Notes under the pieces: generated by a model
Databases searched by the model: none
What the model saw: only the letters and a program-made list of their open reading frames with translations
Told to the model about the DNA's origin: nothing
Program-made: the position numbers and the translations under genes
Shown: positions 5,096 to 11,004 of the stretch, piece by piece
How the letters are laid out: each line of letters starts with the position of its first letter
How positions within the stretch are numbered: the first letter of the stretch is position 1
NCBI GenBank assembly: GCA_902476765.1
Contig: CABSEJ010000112.1
Location: 1-11,004 of the forward strand
Length of the DNA: 11,004 bases
Direction of reading: 5' to 3'
Source of the DNA: an uncultured Blautia sp.
Lineage (GTDB): Bacteria > Bacillota > Clostridia > Lachnospirales > Lachnospiraceae

Positions 5096-6103
5096 ATGAG
5101 CAAAGTGATAATACCAGAAAATTACCATTCATGTTTGTCAAGCTATGAGACCCAGGAGGCCATAGGAATGATTAAGCATTTAATGGAGAAAAAGCTCTGT
5201 ATGGCTCTTAAGCTGAAAAGAGTGACAGCACCTTTATTTGTAGACCCGTCCTCCGGATTGAATGATGATTTGAACGGGGTAGAACGCCCGGTTACTTTTG
5301 ATATTCCTGATGCGGGAACCAACGCTCAGGTGGTGCATTCTCTGGCAAAGTGGAAGCGTATGGCACTGTACCGCTATGATTTTCATGTGGGGAAAGGACT
5401 TCTCACGGATATGAACGCTATCCGCAGAGATGAAGAGCTGGATAACCTGCATTCTGTTTATGTGGACCAATGGGATTGGGAAAAGATTATTACCCGGGAA
5501 GAACGGAATCAGGATTTTCTGAAAAATACCGTTAACCGTATTGCAGGGGCTATATGTAATGCTCTGGATGAAGTAAAGTATCGCTATGAAAGCCTGGATA
5601 CAGAGCTTTGCCGCCAGGTGACTTTTATTACCTCTCAGGAGCTGGAGGATTTGTATCCTGATATGACTCCTAAGGAAAGAGAAAATGCTTTTGTGAAAGA
5701 GCATAAGACAGTTTTTATCATGCAGATTGGAGATTTGCTGGCTTCCGGTGAGAAGCATGACGGCAGGGCTCCTGACTATGACGACTGGAAATTAAACGGA
5801 GATTTGCTTTTCTGGCATGAGCCTTTGAAGTGTGCCCTGGAAATTTCCTCCATGGGAATCCGGGTAGATGAAAAATCCTTGGATGAGCAGTTGACAAAGG
5901 CGGGCTGTGATGAGAGAAGAAAGCTTCCTTTCCATAAAATGCTTTTAGAGGGAAAACTGCCTCTGACAATTGGCGGAGGTATCGGTCAGTCCAGAATCTG
6001 CATGCTGCTTTTACAGAAGGCCCATATCGGAGAGGTTCAGTCTTCTATTTGGGATGAAGAAACCATGAAGGTTTGTGAAAAAGCAGGAATTGAAATTTTG
6101 TAG
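5096..6103 (+). CDS. asnA: Aspartate--ammonia ligase (asparagine synthetase A)
   Basis: This enzyme makes asparagine from aspartate, ammonia and ATP (giving AMP and PPi) in the cytoplasm. It belongs to the class II aminoacyl-tRNA synthetase-like fold. The product is 335 aa, close to the roughly 330 of E. coli AsnA. Family blocks are intact: HSLAKWKR at 81-88, HSVYVDQWDWE at 119-129, DGRAPDYDDW at 222-231, LNGDLLFW at 233-240, ISSMGIRVD at 250-258 and the ATP-binding TIGGGIGQSR at 291-300. The ATG at 5096 has AGGGAGG 7 nt upstream. It has its own promoter and a structured leader of about 110 nt. The wall hydrolase starts 54 bp after its stop with no terminator between, so the two may share a transcript. 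That pairing has no obvious biochemical logic beyond growth-linked expression. Confidence 0.97.
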   Translation: MSKVIIPENYHSCLSSYETQEAIGMIKHLMEKKLCMALKLKRVTAPLFVDPSSGLNDDLNGVERPVTFDIPDAGTNAQVVHSLAKWKRMALYRYDFHVGKGLLTDMNAIRRDEELDNLHSVYVDQWDWEKIITREERNQDFLKNTVNRIAGAICNALDEVKYRYESLDTELCRQVTFITSQELEDLYPDMTPKERENAFVKEHKTVFIMQIGDLLASGEKHDGRAPDYDDWKLNGDLLFWHEPLKCALEISSMGIRVDEKSLDEQLTKAGCDERRKLPFHKMLLEGKLPLTIGGGIGQSRICMLLLQKAHIGEVQSSIWDEETMKVCEKAGIEIL

Positions 6104-6142
6104 AAAATATTTGATTGTGTTGCAGCAGGCTTGCGAAAAAAC

Positions 6143-6148
6143 AGGAGG
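6143..6148 (+). promoter_or_regulatory. Ribosome binding site that sets the TTG start at 6158
   Basis: A perfect AGGAGG ends 9 nt before TTG 6158. The in-frame TTG at 6131 lies upstream of this site and would put arginine-rich residues before the signal peptide, so 6158 is preferred. Confidence 0.8.
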
Positions 6149-6157
6149 ACGAAAAGC

Positions 6158-8326
6158 TTGAAATTAAAGGAATTAAAGAGAGCCATGGCTCTTTCCATGG
6201 CGGTTACTATGGCAGTACCTACAGGAGTTTTGGCGGCAGAACCTGATGCTCCGGAACAAATGCAGACAGCAGAAGAAACAGGAACTCAGGAGTCTGGTGG
6301 AGCAGAGAGCGGAGAAACCCAGCAGCCCGGCGGAACAGAGGGCGGGGAGACCCAGCAGCCCGGCGGAACAGAGGGAGGAGACAACCAAGAACCCGGCGGA
6401 GCGGAGGGCGGGGAAGCCCAGCAGCCCGGCGGAACGGAGGGTGGAGAAACCCAGCAGCCCGGCGAAACTGAAGGCGGGGACACTCAACAGCAGGGAGAAA
6501 CTCCGGAGGCTTATGAGTCCAGAACCGGATATGTACTGCCGGAGGGATGGCATTATGTATTGGATGAAAACGGTTTTGTCATCCTTCTGGAGGACGGGAG
6601 CCCTGCGGTAGAAGCAGACCAGACCCAGGAACCGGGGGAAGAAACTCAGCAGCCCGGCGAAACAGAGAGTGGAGAAAACCAGCAGCAGGGAGAAACCCCA
6701 GAAGCTTATGAAGCCAGAACCGGATATGTACTGCCGGAGGGATGGCACTATCTGTTGAATGAAAGCGGTTTTGTGATTCTGATGGAGGATGGAAGCCCGG
6801 CGATAGAGCAGGATTCAGAGGAAGCAGGAGAGGAACAGACTCCTTCTACAAACCAGGAATTGATTGCCAGCCAGCAAATTATTGAAATGCCGGTGATTGT
6901 GGAAGACTTCCGTTTCTGGACAGTGACCAGAAAATATGCTTTTGCCAGAGAAAACCTGGAGATAAAAGAAGAAATGTCTCAGGAATCCAGAAGCATCGGA
7001 AGCCTGGCGGACAAAGGCGTTTGTTATATTTTAAAGGAAGAAGAGAATGGATGGCTTTATGTTGAATCCGGCCGGGTAAGAGGCTTTGTGCAGGCAGAGA
7101 AGGTTATGACCGGAGCGGAAGCCCAAACTCTTTTGGAAGAGTACCAGAAACAGGCAAAGGATAAAGCGGCTGGGGAGAACAAAGAATATACGGGAATCGA
7201 AGGAACGGCCCCTATGGCTGTGGAACTGGTGCCCTGGAGTGAGAATCAGGCCTTTTTATATCTGAGAGCCACGGTGAACCAGACTGTGGTAGATAAGGAC
7301 TATGCTGTGGTGACAGCCACCCTGCTGAATGTGCGGGAAGGCAAGGGAACAGATTCCAGAATTGTGGGAACTTTACCTCAGGGCAGTCTCTGCTATATTC
7401 TGGCAGACAAGGACCAGGATTGGGTTTATGTGGAGTCCGGAGATGTGAGAGGCTTTGTGAGCCGTGAATATATCCAGTCCGGAGAAGAAATCAAGGCTCA
7501 GGTAGAGCAGAATGGGGAAGATGCCTATGCAAAAGCGGAGGAATTAGTGGCGCCCGGAGAAAATCAGGCCTGCTATTATACCCTGACCTCTGTGAAGTCA
7601 GGAGTTCCCCAGGGAGAAGTGAGAAGCTCAGTTATTGAGTTTGCCTCTCAGTTTATCGGAAACCCTTACGTCTGGGGCGGAACCAGCCTGACAGAGGGAG
7701 CGGATTGCTCAGGATTTGTGCAGAGTATTTTTAAGGAATATGGCTATGATTTGCCGAGAGTAGCTGCAGACCAGGCTCAATACGGTACGAAAATACCGGT
7801 GGAGGATGCTCAGCCGGGAGATTTGATTTTCTATGCCAAGGACGGGCAGATATACCATGTAGTCATCTATGCAGGAAACGGAAAGACCGTAGAGGCTATG
7901 GGAACTAAGTACGGTATTGTGCAGGGTAATTTAAACACAGCTAATGCAGTGTGGGCCACCAGGGTGCTGGATGATGTTTCTTACGCATATGGAAGCGGGG
8001 ATATTGCTGAAGTCAATGCTACCGGAGAAATGTACGGCCAGGATTTAGGCAACTTTAAGCTGACCTATTACTGCTCCTGCGAGATTTGCTGCGATGTGGA
8101 AACCGGTATTACGGCTACAGGAACTCCGGTTATAGAGGGACAGACCATTGCCGTAGACCCCAGTGTGATTCCGTATGGAACCAAAGTTATCATTAACGGA
8201 CATATCTTTACTGCAGAGGATTGCGGAGGCGCTATCAAAGGAAACCGCATTGATATTTATGTAAATGACCATAACAGAGCCAATGCTCTGGGCGTAAATT
8301 ACGCAGATGTATATTTGCTGAAATAA
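6158..8326 (+). CDS. Secreted modular cell wall hydrolase: repeats, two SH3 domains, NlpC/P60 and 3D domains
   Basis: The product is a 722-aa exported peptidoglycan-remodelling protein. The TTG start follows AGGAGG. A signal peptide spans 1-26 (MKLKELKRAMALSMAV start, cleavage near GVLA-A). Six 11-aa acidic repeats of the GGTEGGETQQP type cover 47-112. A 40-aa module (TPEAYESRTGYVLPEGWHY type) occurs twice, at 113-152 and 178-217. SH3-like wall-binding domains lie at about 264-318 and 384-443. An NlpC/P60 endopeptidase domain spans about 488-610, with GADCSGF (Cys517) and YHVVIY (His567); the third site appears to be Glu579. A 3D domain (MltA-like barrel) spans about 633-722, with Asp667, Asp688 (TAEDCGGAIKG) and Asp699. 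By family knowledge NlpC/P60 cuts stem peptides and 3D domains relate to glycan-cleaving lytic transglycosylases, so it may have two activities. The substrate is inferred. There is no sortase motif; the SH3 domains probably hold it to the wall. Confidence 0.92.
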   Translation: MKLKELKRAMALSMAVTMAVPTGVLAAEPDAPEQMQTAEETGTQESGGAESGETQQPGGTEGGETQQPGGTEGGDNQEPGGAEGGEAQQPGGTEGGETQQPGETEGGDTQQQGETPEAYESRTGYVLPEGWHYVLDENGFVILLEDGSPAVEADQTQEPGEETQQPGETESGENQQQGETPEAYEARTGYVLPEGWHYLLNESGFVILMEDGSPAIEQDSEEAGEEQTPSTNQELIASQQIIEMPVIVEDFRFWTVTRKYAFARENLEIKEEMSQESRSIGSLADKGVCYILKEEENGWLYVESGRVRGFVQAEKVMTGAEAQTLLEEYQKQAKDKAAGENKEYTGIEGTAPMAVELVPWSENQAFLYLRATVNQTVVDKDYAVVTATLLNVREGKGTDSRIVGTLPQGSLCYILADKDQDWVYVESGDVRGFVSREYIQSGEEIKAQVEQNGEDAYAKAEELVAPGENQACYYTLTSVKSGVPQGEVRSSVIEFASQFIGNPYVWGGTSLTEGADCSGFVQSIFKEYGYDLPRVAADQAQYGTKIPVEDAQPGDLIFYAKDGQIYHVVIYAGNGKTVEAMGTKYGIVQGNLNTANAVWATRVLDDVSYAYGSGDIAEVNATGEMYGQDLGNFKLTYYCSCEICCDVETGITATGTPVIEGQTIAVDPSVIPYGTKVIINGHIFTAEDCGGAIKGNRIDIYVNDHNRANALGVNYADVYLLK
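6296..6493 (+). repeat. Six tandem 33-bp coding repeats
   Basis: Six in-frame units of 33 bp encode 11-aa variants of GG(T/A)EGG(E/D)(T/A)QQP. The units are diverged at several positions but keep exact 33-bp spacing. They are inside a coding frame with no spacers, so this is not CRISPR. Copy number could vary by slippage or recombination. Confidence 0.9.
6494..6808 (+). repeat. Duplicated 40-aa module in the wall hydrolase
   Basis: Units at 6494-6613 and 6689-6808 encode 40 aa each, starting 195 bp apart. They share GETPEAYE-RTGYVLPEGWHY, then GFVIL-EDGSPA. A 25-aa Q/E/G-rich linker separates them. I do not recognise this module as a named domain. Confidence 0.8.
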
Positions 8327-8348
8327 AGAGATAAACAAGCAGACAATA

Positions 8349-8403
8349 AGAAAGCTGTTCTCAAGGCAGACCTTTTACAGGAATGCCTTAAGGACAGCTT
8401 TCT
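8349..8403. terminator. Hairpin between convergent genes
   Basis: AGAAAGCTGT (8349-8358) pairs perfectly with ACAGCTTTCT (8394-8403), and AAGGCA/TGCCTT adds 6 bp inside. Neither side has a long T-run (TGCTTTGC on plus, TATTGTCTG on minus), so termination would be weak. Its position between the hydrolase stop and the lipoprotein stop fits a shared terminator. Confidence 0.55.
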
Positions 8404-8436
8404 GCTTTGCTATAAAAACTTTCCGGAATTCTGGTC

Positions 8437-9084
8437 TTACAAAGACAGGTAATCTCTCCACACAAAGCCGGTCTGGTTTTCGAAGATAATACGGTACCAG
8501 CCGTTGTCGCAGATACCTGTGACGGTGACAGAATCTCCGCCGTCTAAGGTTCCCAGAATTTCGGAACCGCTGAGAGCGTCGGCCCGGACATTTACCCCGC
8601 TTATGACAGAGGCAGTCTGACGAGTTTTTTCTACCTGAGCTCCGCTGGCCGGCATATCCTGGCCTGCCTGGCTGTCATCTTCCTGGGGTGTGACCATGCC
8701 GCCGGAAAGGGCGATATCTTCTTTTGCATGTTCCGCCAGACTCATGACGCTGGAATTGTCGTCAGAGGTGATTATCTTCCGGATCTTTACGTTGCTGGTA
8801 TCAGTACCGTCGATTCCGCCTACATATACCAGAGTAACCTCATTTCCCGGGATAATGCCGTTTTTGCACTGAATTTTTGCGGAAGAACAGTCTTTAAAGG
8901 TGAGGGTGCTGCCGTCCTCTGTTTCGATAGAAAGCTGGGTACCTGTATACTCGGTCAGCGTGCCGTCCATGGAGGAGGACACAGCGTCAAGTTCCGCTTC
9001 TTCGGACTCCCGGGTGTCATCTTCACCGCAACCGAAAAGTGCCAGCATCAGGCAAGTAATGAGAAGTAATAGTCTTTTCTTCAT
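8437..9084 (-). CDS. SH3-domain lipoprotein
   Basis: The product is a 215-aa exported lipoprotein. The N-terminus MKKRLLLLITCLMLALFGC ends in a lipobox with the lipidated Cys at 19, followed by an acidic linker. A middle region at about 38-106 contains GTLTEYTGTQLSIETEDG and GIIPGNEVTLVYVGGIDG. It looks like a small beta domain (DUF-like), which I cannot name. A bacterial SH3 domain lies at about 158-214 (VNVRADALSGSEILGTL, GICDNGWYRI, TGFVWRDYL), typically binding cell wall peptides. AGGAGG (plus 9090-9095) sits 5 nt before the ATG. It is downstream of, and in the same direction as, the MATE pump, but 182 bp with a repeat lie between, so co-transcription is uncertain. It converges on the wall hydrolase, which also carries SH3 domains. 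The exact role is unknown. Confidence 0.88.
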   Translation of the reverse strand: MKKRLLLLITCLMLALFGCGEDDTRESEEAELDAVSSSMDGTLTEYTGTQLSIETEDGSTLTFKDCSSAKIQCKNGIIPGNEVTLVYVGGIDGTDTSNVKIRKIITSDDNSSVMSLAEHAKEDIALSGGMVTPQEDDSQAGQDMPASGAQVEKTRQTASVISGVNVRADALSGSEILGTLDGGDSVTVTGICDNGWYRIIFENQTGFVWRDYLSL

Positions 9085-9107
9085 TGAGAACCTCCTGTTT
9101 CAAAGAA

Positions 9108-9113
9108 TTTATA
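9108..9113 (-). promoter_or_regulatory. Possible -10 element of the lipoprotein gene
   Basis: The minus strand has TATAAA about 24 nt before the start codon and 13 nt before AGGAGG. No acceptable -35 is found at 16-18 nt, so this is a weak call. Confidence 0.3.
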
Positions 9114-9136
9114 CAAGCAGCAAGTTTGCTCTGCTT

Positions 9137-9220
9137 ATTCCTGGGAGCAACAAGCCAAGCGGACATGTTTGCATCGCCGCTAGATTGATGCCCCGCATGC
9201 TTGCATCGGGGTATTTGACT
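9137..9220 (+). repeat. 84-bp dispersed intergenic repeat, copy B
   Basis: This copy matches copy A (4785-4868, minus) at 77 of 84 positions without gaps. The changes spare the stems: in hairpin 1, ATGC/GCAT becomes ATGT/GCAT, a C-G to U-G pair, and another change falls in the 2-nt loop. In hairpin 2 the only change is at an unpaired bulge base. It sits between the MATE and lipoprotein genes, on the strand opposite to both. Confidence 0.9.
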
Positions 9221-9266
9221 CCTGTGGGTAAGGCAACCTGCTAAACAGCCGTGTTTACTGGGATAT

Positions 9267-10649
9267 TCACCTGTTGCCGCCGGGTTCGGCCAGCCTTTTT
9301 TCCAAATGCTTCTGAAAAATCAAAAAGAAAGCAATAGTTGACATAACTGCCCCTATACCGTCTGCCAGAGGCTGGGCATAAAAAGCGCTTTTAGCACCAA
9401 AAAAAGCAGGCAGCAGGATGGTAAACAGCATGTAATCCCCCTTACGGAACATGGACAGGAATAAAGCGGTTTTGCTTCTGCCCAGGGCTGTAAAGCCGTC
9501 CACAAACACATATTGAAAACTTAGGGGGACAATCATCAGGGTGAATGTACGGATACCCCAAACGCACAGCCTTAGCTGTGAGGCCTCCTGGGTAAACAGC
9601 CGGATAAAATATGCGGGAACAGCCCGGGAGGTAAAAAACATAAGGACAGTAAAGCAAAGGCACAGCAGCAGTATGTATTTTTCTGCCTGTTTCACCCTTT
9701 GTATTTCCTTTGCACCGTAATTATAGCTGAGGATTGCCTGAGTGCCGCTGGAAATTCCCAGCATGGGCCCGGTAATCAGCATCATGTAGCTTTGTACGAT
9801 AGTGGCGCAGGTAATCAGGGTATCACCCTGCTCCGGACCTCCGTATTTCTGCAGCACTGTATTCAGAACAAGGATGATAACACTGTCGGTGGCTAATATC
9901 AGGAAAGGTGAAATCCCCAGAACCAGAATTCGTTTCACGATAACAGGTGAAAAGTTTTTTCCCCTCAGCCGGGTGACGGAAATGGGAATCTTTTTTCCTG
10001 TAAGGAACCTGAAGGCATAGGCGCAGGAGGTAAACTGTGCGATAACCGTAGCCAGGGCCGCTGCTGCCACACCCATGTGAAGCCCGAAGATGAGGAGCGG
10101 GTCCAGCACAATATTGGTCAAGGCTCCAATCATGACAGTAGCCATCCCTACTCCGGGAAAGCCCTGGCAGGTAATAAAGTAATTAAGGCCTATGGACATC
10201 AGGGCAAAAAATGTGCCTGCCGTGTAGATGGTCAGGTAACTGTCTGCATAAGGGAAGGTGTCCGGGCTGGCTCCAAACCATTGGAGCAGACGGCTTTTCA
10301 TAAGCAAAAATAATAAGGTTAAAGCAGCCGAAAAAATTACCAGCATCAGGAAACTGTGTGCCAGAATGGTACGGGCCTGTTTTTTCCTTCCGGCTCCCAT
10401 GCGCATGGCCATGAGAATAGAACCTCCAAGGCCAATTAAGGTTCCGAAAGAGGTAAGCAGGCTGACAATGGGACCGCAAACCCCTACTCCGGCCAGAGCC
10501 GTGTCCCCCACCTCCGGAATGTTTCCGATGAACATACGGTCAACAATGCTGTACAGCACGGTAACAAATTGTGCAAGCATGGAGGGGACAGCCAGCTTTA
10601 GAACCAAAAAGGGAACTTTGTCCTTTCCCAAATCTGTTGCTTTTTTCAT
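9267..10649 (-). CDS. MATE family efflux transporter (MepA-like)
   Basis: The product is a 460-aa inner-membrane pump of the multidrug and toxic compound extrusion family, which exports organic cations and drugs using a Na+ or H+ gradient. The length is typical. Twelve hydrophobic segments in two halves are visible. Family marks include LAVPSMLAQFVTVLYSIVDRMFIG at about 19-42, written here only to show the position of Asp37; GLGGSILMAMRMGAG at about 73-87; GALTNIVLDPLLIFG in the middle; and GISSGTQAILSYNYGA at the start of the second half. The ATG at 10649 is chosen for its MKKATDLGKD start, as in relatives. The best ribosome site (AAGGAG) is about 14 nt upstream, somewhat far. The substrate is unknown. 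The next gene rightward is divergent. No clear -35/-10 pair is seen in front of it; TAAAAT near plus 10688-10693 is the best -10. Confidence 0.93.
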   Translation of the reverse strand: MKKATDLGKDKVPFLVLKLAVPSMLAQFVTVLYSIVDRMFIGNIPEVGDTALAGVGVCGPIVSLLTSFGTLIGLGGSILMAMRMGAGRKKQARTILAHSFLMLVIFSAALTLLFLLMKSRLLQWFGASPDTFPYADSYLTIYTAGTFFALMSIGLNYFITCQGFPGVGMATVMIGALTNIVLDPLLIFGLHMGVAAAALATVIAQFTSCAYAFRFLTGKKIPISVTRLRGKNFSPVIVKRILVLGISPFLILATDSVIILVLNTVLQKYGGPEQGDTLITCATIVQSYMMLITGPMLGISSGTQAILSYNYGAKEIQRVKQAEKYILLLCLCFTVLMFFTSRAVPAYFIRLFTQEASQLRLCVWGIRTFTLMIVPLSFQYVFVDGFTALGRSKTALFLSMFRKGDYMLFTILLPAFFGAKSAFYAQPLADGIGAVMSTIAFFLIFQKHLEKRLAEPGGNR

Positions 10650-10724
10650 ATTCTTTTGTTAGTCTCCTTCTTTTGTTACTCTTAGATTTTAATACGGATT
10701 GCCGGAAAAGGAAAGAGAAAATAC

Positions 10725-10754
10725 TTGCTTCCTTTAAAATGTATATGCTATACT
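10725..10754 (+). promoter_or_regulatory. Promoter of the molybdoenzyme FAD-subunit gene
   Basis: TTGCTT (10725-10730), 18 nt, TATACT (10749-10754) preceded by TGC, an extended -10. The start would be near 10761, giving a leader of about 127 nt. The -10 region also holds an imperfect palindrome, GTATA-TGC-TATAC (10741-10753). Confidence 0.6.
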
Positions 10755-10783
10755 GAAATAGAAAAAGAAGACAACTGCGTAAT

Positions 10784-10825
10784 AGGCTGCCGCATATCCC
10801 TGAAGCTGGTTTCATGCGACAGCCT
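10784..10825. repeat. Hairpin related to the tRNA-Arg terminator, in the gene leader
   Basis: AGGCTGCCGCAT (10784-10795) pairs with ATGCGACAGCCT (10814-10825): 11 of 12 pairs with one C-A mismatch on plus, which becomes U-G on minus. Read on minus it shares CTGTYGCATGAAAC and ATGCGGCAG with the tRNA terminator at 2482-2513. On plus it is followed by TCTTTTG and could act as a weak terminator or attenuator in the leader. On minus no U-tract follows. Confidence 0.65.
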
Positions 10826-10887
10826 TCTTTTGCGAAATATAAGGGCAAGGTAAAAAACAAAAGCAGTAGTGGAACGGGAGATACGGG

Positions 10888-11004
10888 ATGTTAAAAATCA
10901 GAGAATATGTAAAAGTGAAGAGTCTGGAAGAAGCATACCAGTTGAACCAAAAAAAGTCGGCTTGTGTGCTGGGAGGCATGGTGTGGCTGGAAATGGGGAA
11001 CAGG
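10888..11004 (+). CDS. FAD-binding subunit of a xanthine dehydrogenase-like molybdoenzyme (3' partial)
   Basis: Only 39 codons are visible; the gene runs off the window. It starts MLKIREYVKVKSLEEAYQLN, followed by KKSACVLGGMVWLEMGNR. The pattern x-V-x-S-L-E-E-A-x-x-L then a small-residue strand ending in GG fits the N-terminus of the FAD-binding domain of the CO dehydrogenase/xanthine dehydrogenase medium subunit, where GG contacts the FAD pyrophosphate. The common GGTD is GGMV here, a variant I associate with Lachnospiraceae-type members. GGAACGGGAG precedes the ATG. Iron-sulfur and molybdenum-binding subunits would be expected downstream. The call rests on a short piece. Confidence 0.6.
   Translation, partial: MLKIREYVKVKSLEEAYQLNQKKSACVLGGMVWLEMGNR

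Noticed and set aside
6131..6157. Start of the hydrolase at TTG 6131
   Set aside because: The AGGAGG site lies after this codon, and starting at 6158 gives a normal signal peptide.
6296..6493. CRISPR array
   Set aside because: The 33-bp repeats have no spacers, are diverged, keep frame and encode 11-aa units of the hydrolase.
6173..6748. Minus-strand and +2 frame ORFs over the repeat region
   Set aside because: They are generated by GC-rich 33-bp repeats in other frames and show only repetitive low-complexity protein.
4785..9220. Composite transposon bounded by the inverted 84-bp copies
   Set aside because: The interval holds ordinary genes (asnA, hydrolase, lipoprotein) with no transposase or target duplication, and each copy stands alone in an intergenic gap.

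Overview
The window looks like chromosomal DNA from a Firmicute, most likely a gut Lachnospiraceae (Blautia/Dorea/Ruminococcus-like Clostridia). The reasons are the protein styles (DUF975 membrane protein, DivIVA-like coiled coil, short DtxR regulator, AsnA, NlpC/P60 enzyme with SH3 and 3D domains, MepA-like MATE pump), strong AGGAGG-type ribosome binding sites with GTG and TTG starts, a tRNA gene without encoded CCA, and many hairpin-rich intergenic repeats. The genus call is inference from recognition, not from a search.

Layout, left to right. (1) 1-2172: pheT (phenylalanyl-tRNA synthetase beta chain), with its 5' end outside the window. (2) 2173-2515: about 340 bp without a gene, made almost entirely of consecutive hairpins, ending in the terminator of a leftward tRNA-Arg(ACG) gene (2524-2597) that has a consensus promoter. 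(3) 2792-4188, rightward: a DUF975 membrane protein, a terminator, then a DivIVA-like coiled-coil protein, closed by a terminator shared with the next, convergent gene. (4) 4257-4649, leftward: a short DtxR-family metal-dependent repressor with a good promoter. Beyond it lies an 84-bp repeat (copy A). (5) 5096-8326, rightward: asnA (ammonia-dependent asparagine synthetase) with a promoter and structured leader. It is followed after 54 bp by a secreted 722-aa cell wall hydrolase that starts at TTG. (6) 8437-10649, leftward: a MATE efflux pump and, downstream, an SH3-domain lipoprotein. Between them is the second, oppositely oriented copy (B) of the 84-bp repeat. (7) 10888 to the window end, rightward: the start of a FAD-binding subunit of a xanthine dehydrogenase-like molybdoenzyme, with a promoter and a hairpin in its leader.

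The genes are mostly housekeeping (translation, asparagine synthesis) plus cell envelope functions (DUF975, DivIVA-like protein, wall hydrolase, SH3 lipoprotein, MATE pump). I see no phage, plasmid, CRISPR, toxin-antitoxin or defence system. What stands out is non-coding or modular: the two-copy 84-bp structured repeat with fold-compatible changes, the hairpin chain after pheT, a hairpin family shared by the tRNA terminator and the molybdoenzyme leader, and the unusual modular wall hydrolase with a duplicated 40-aa module.
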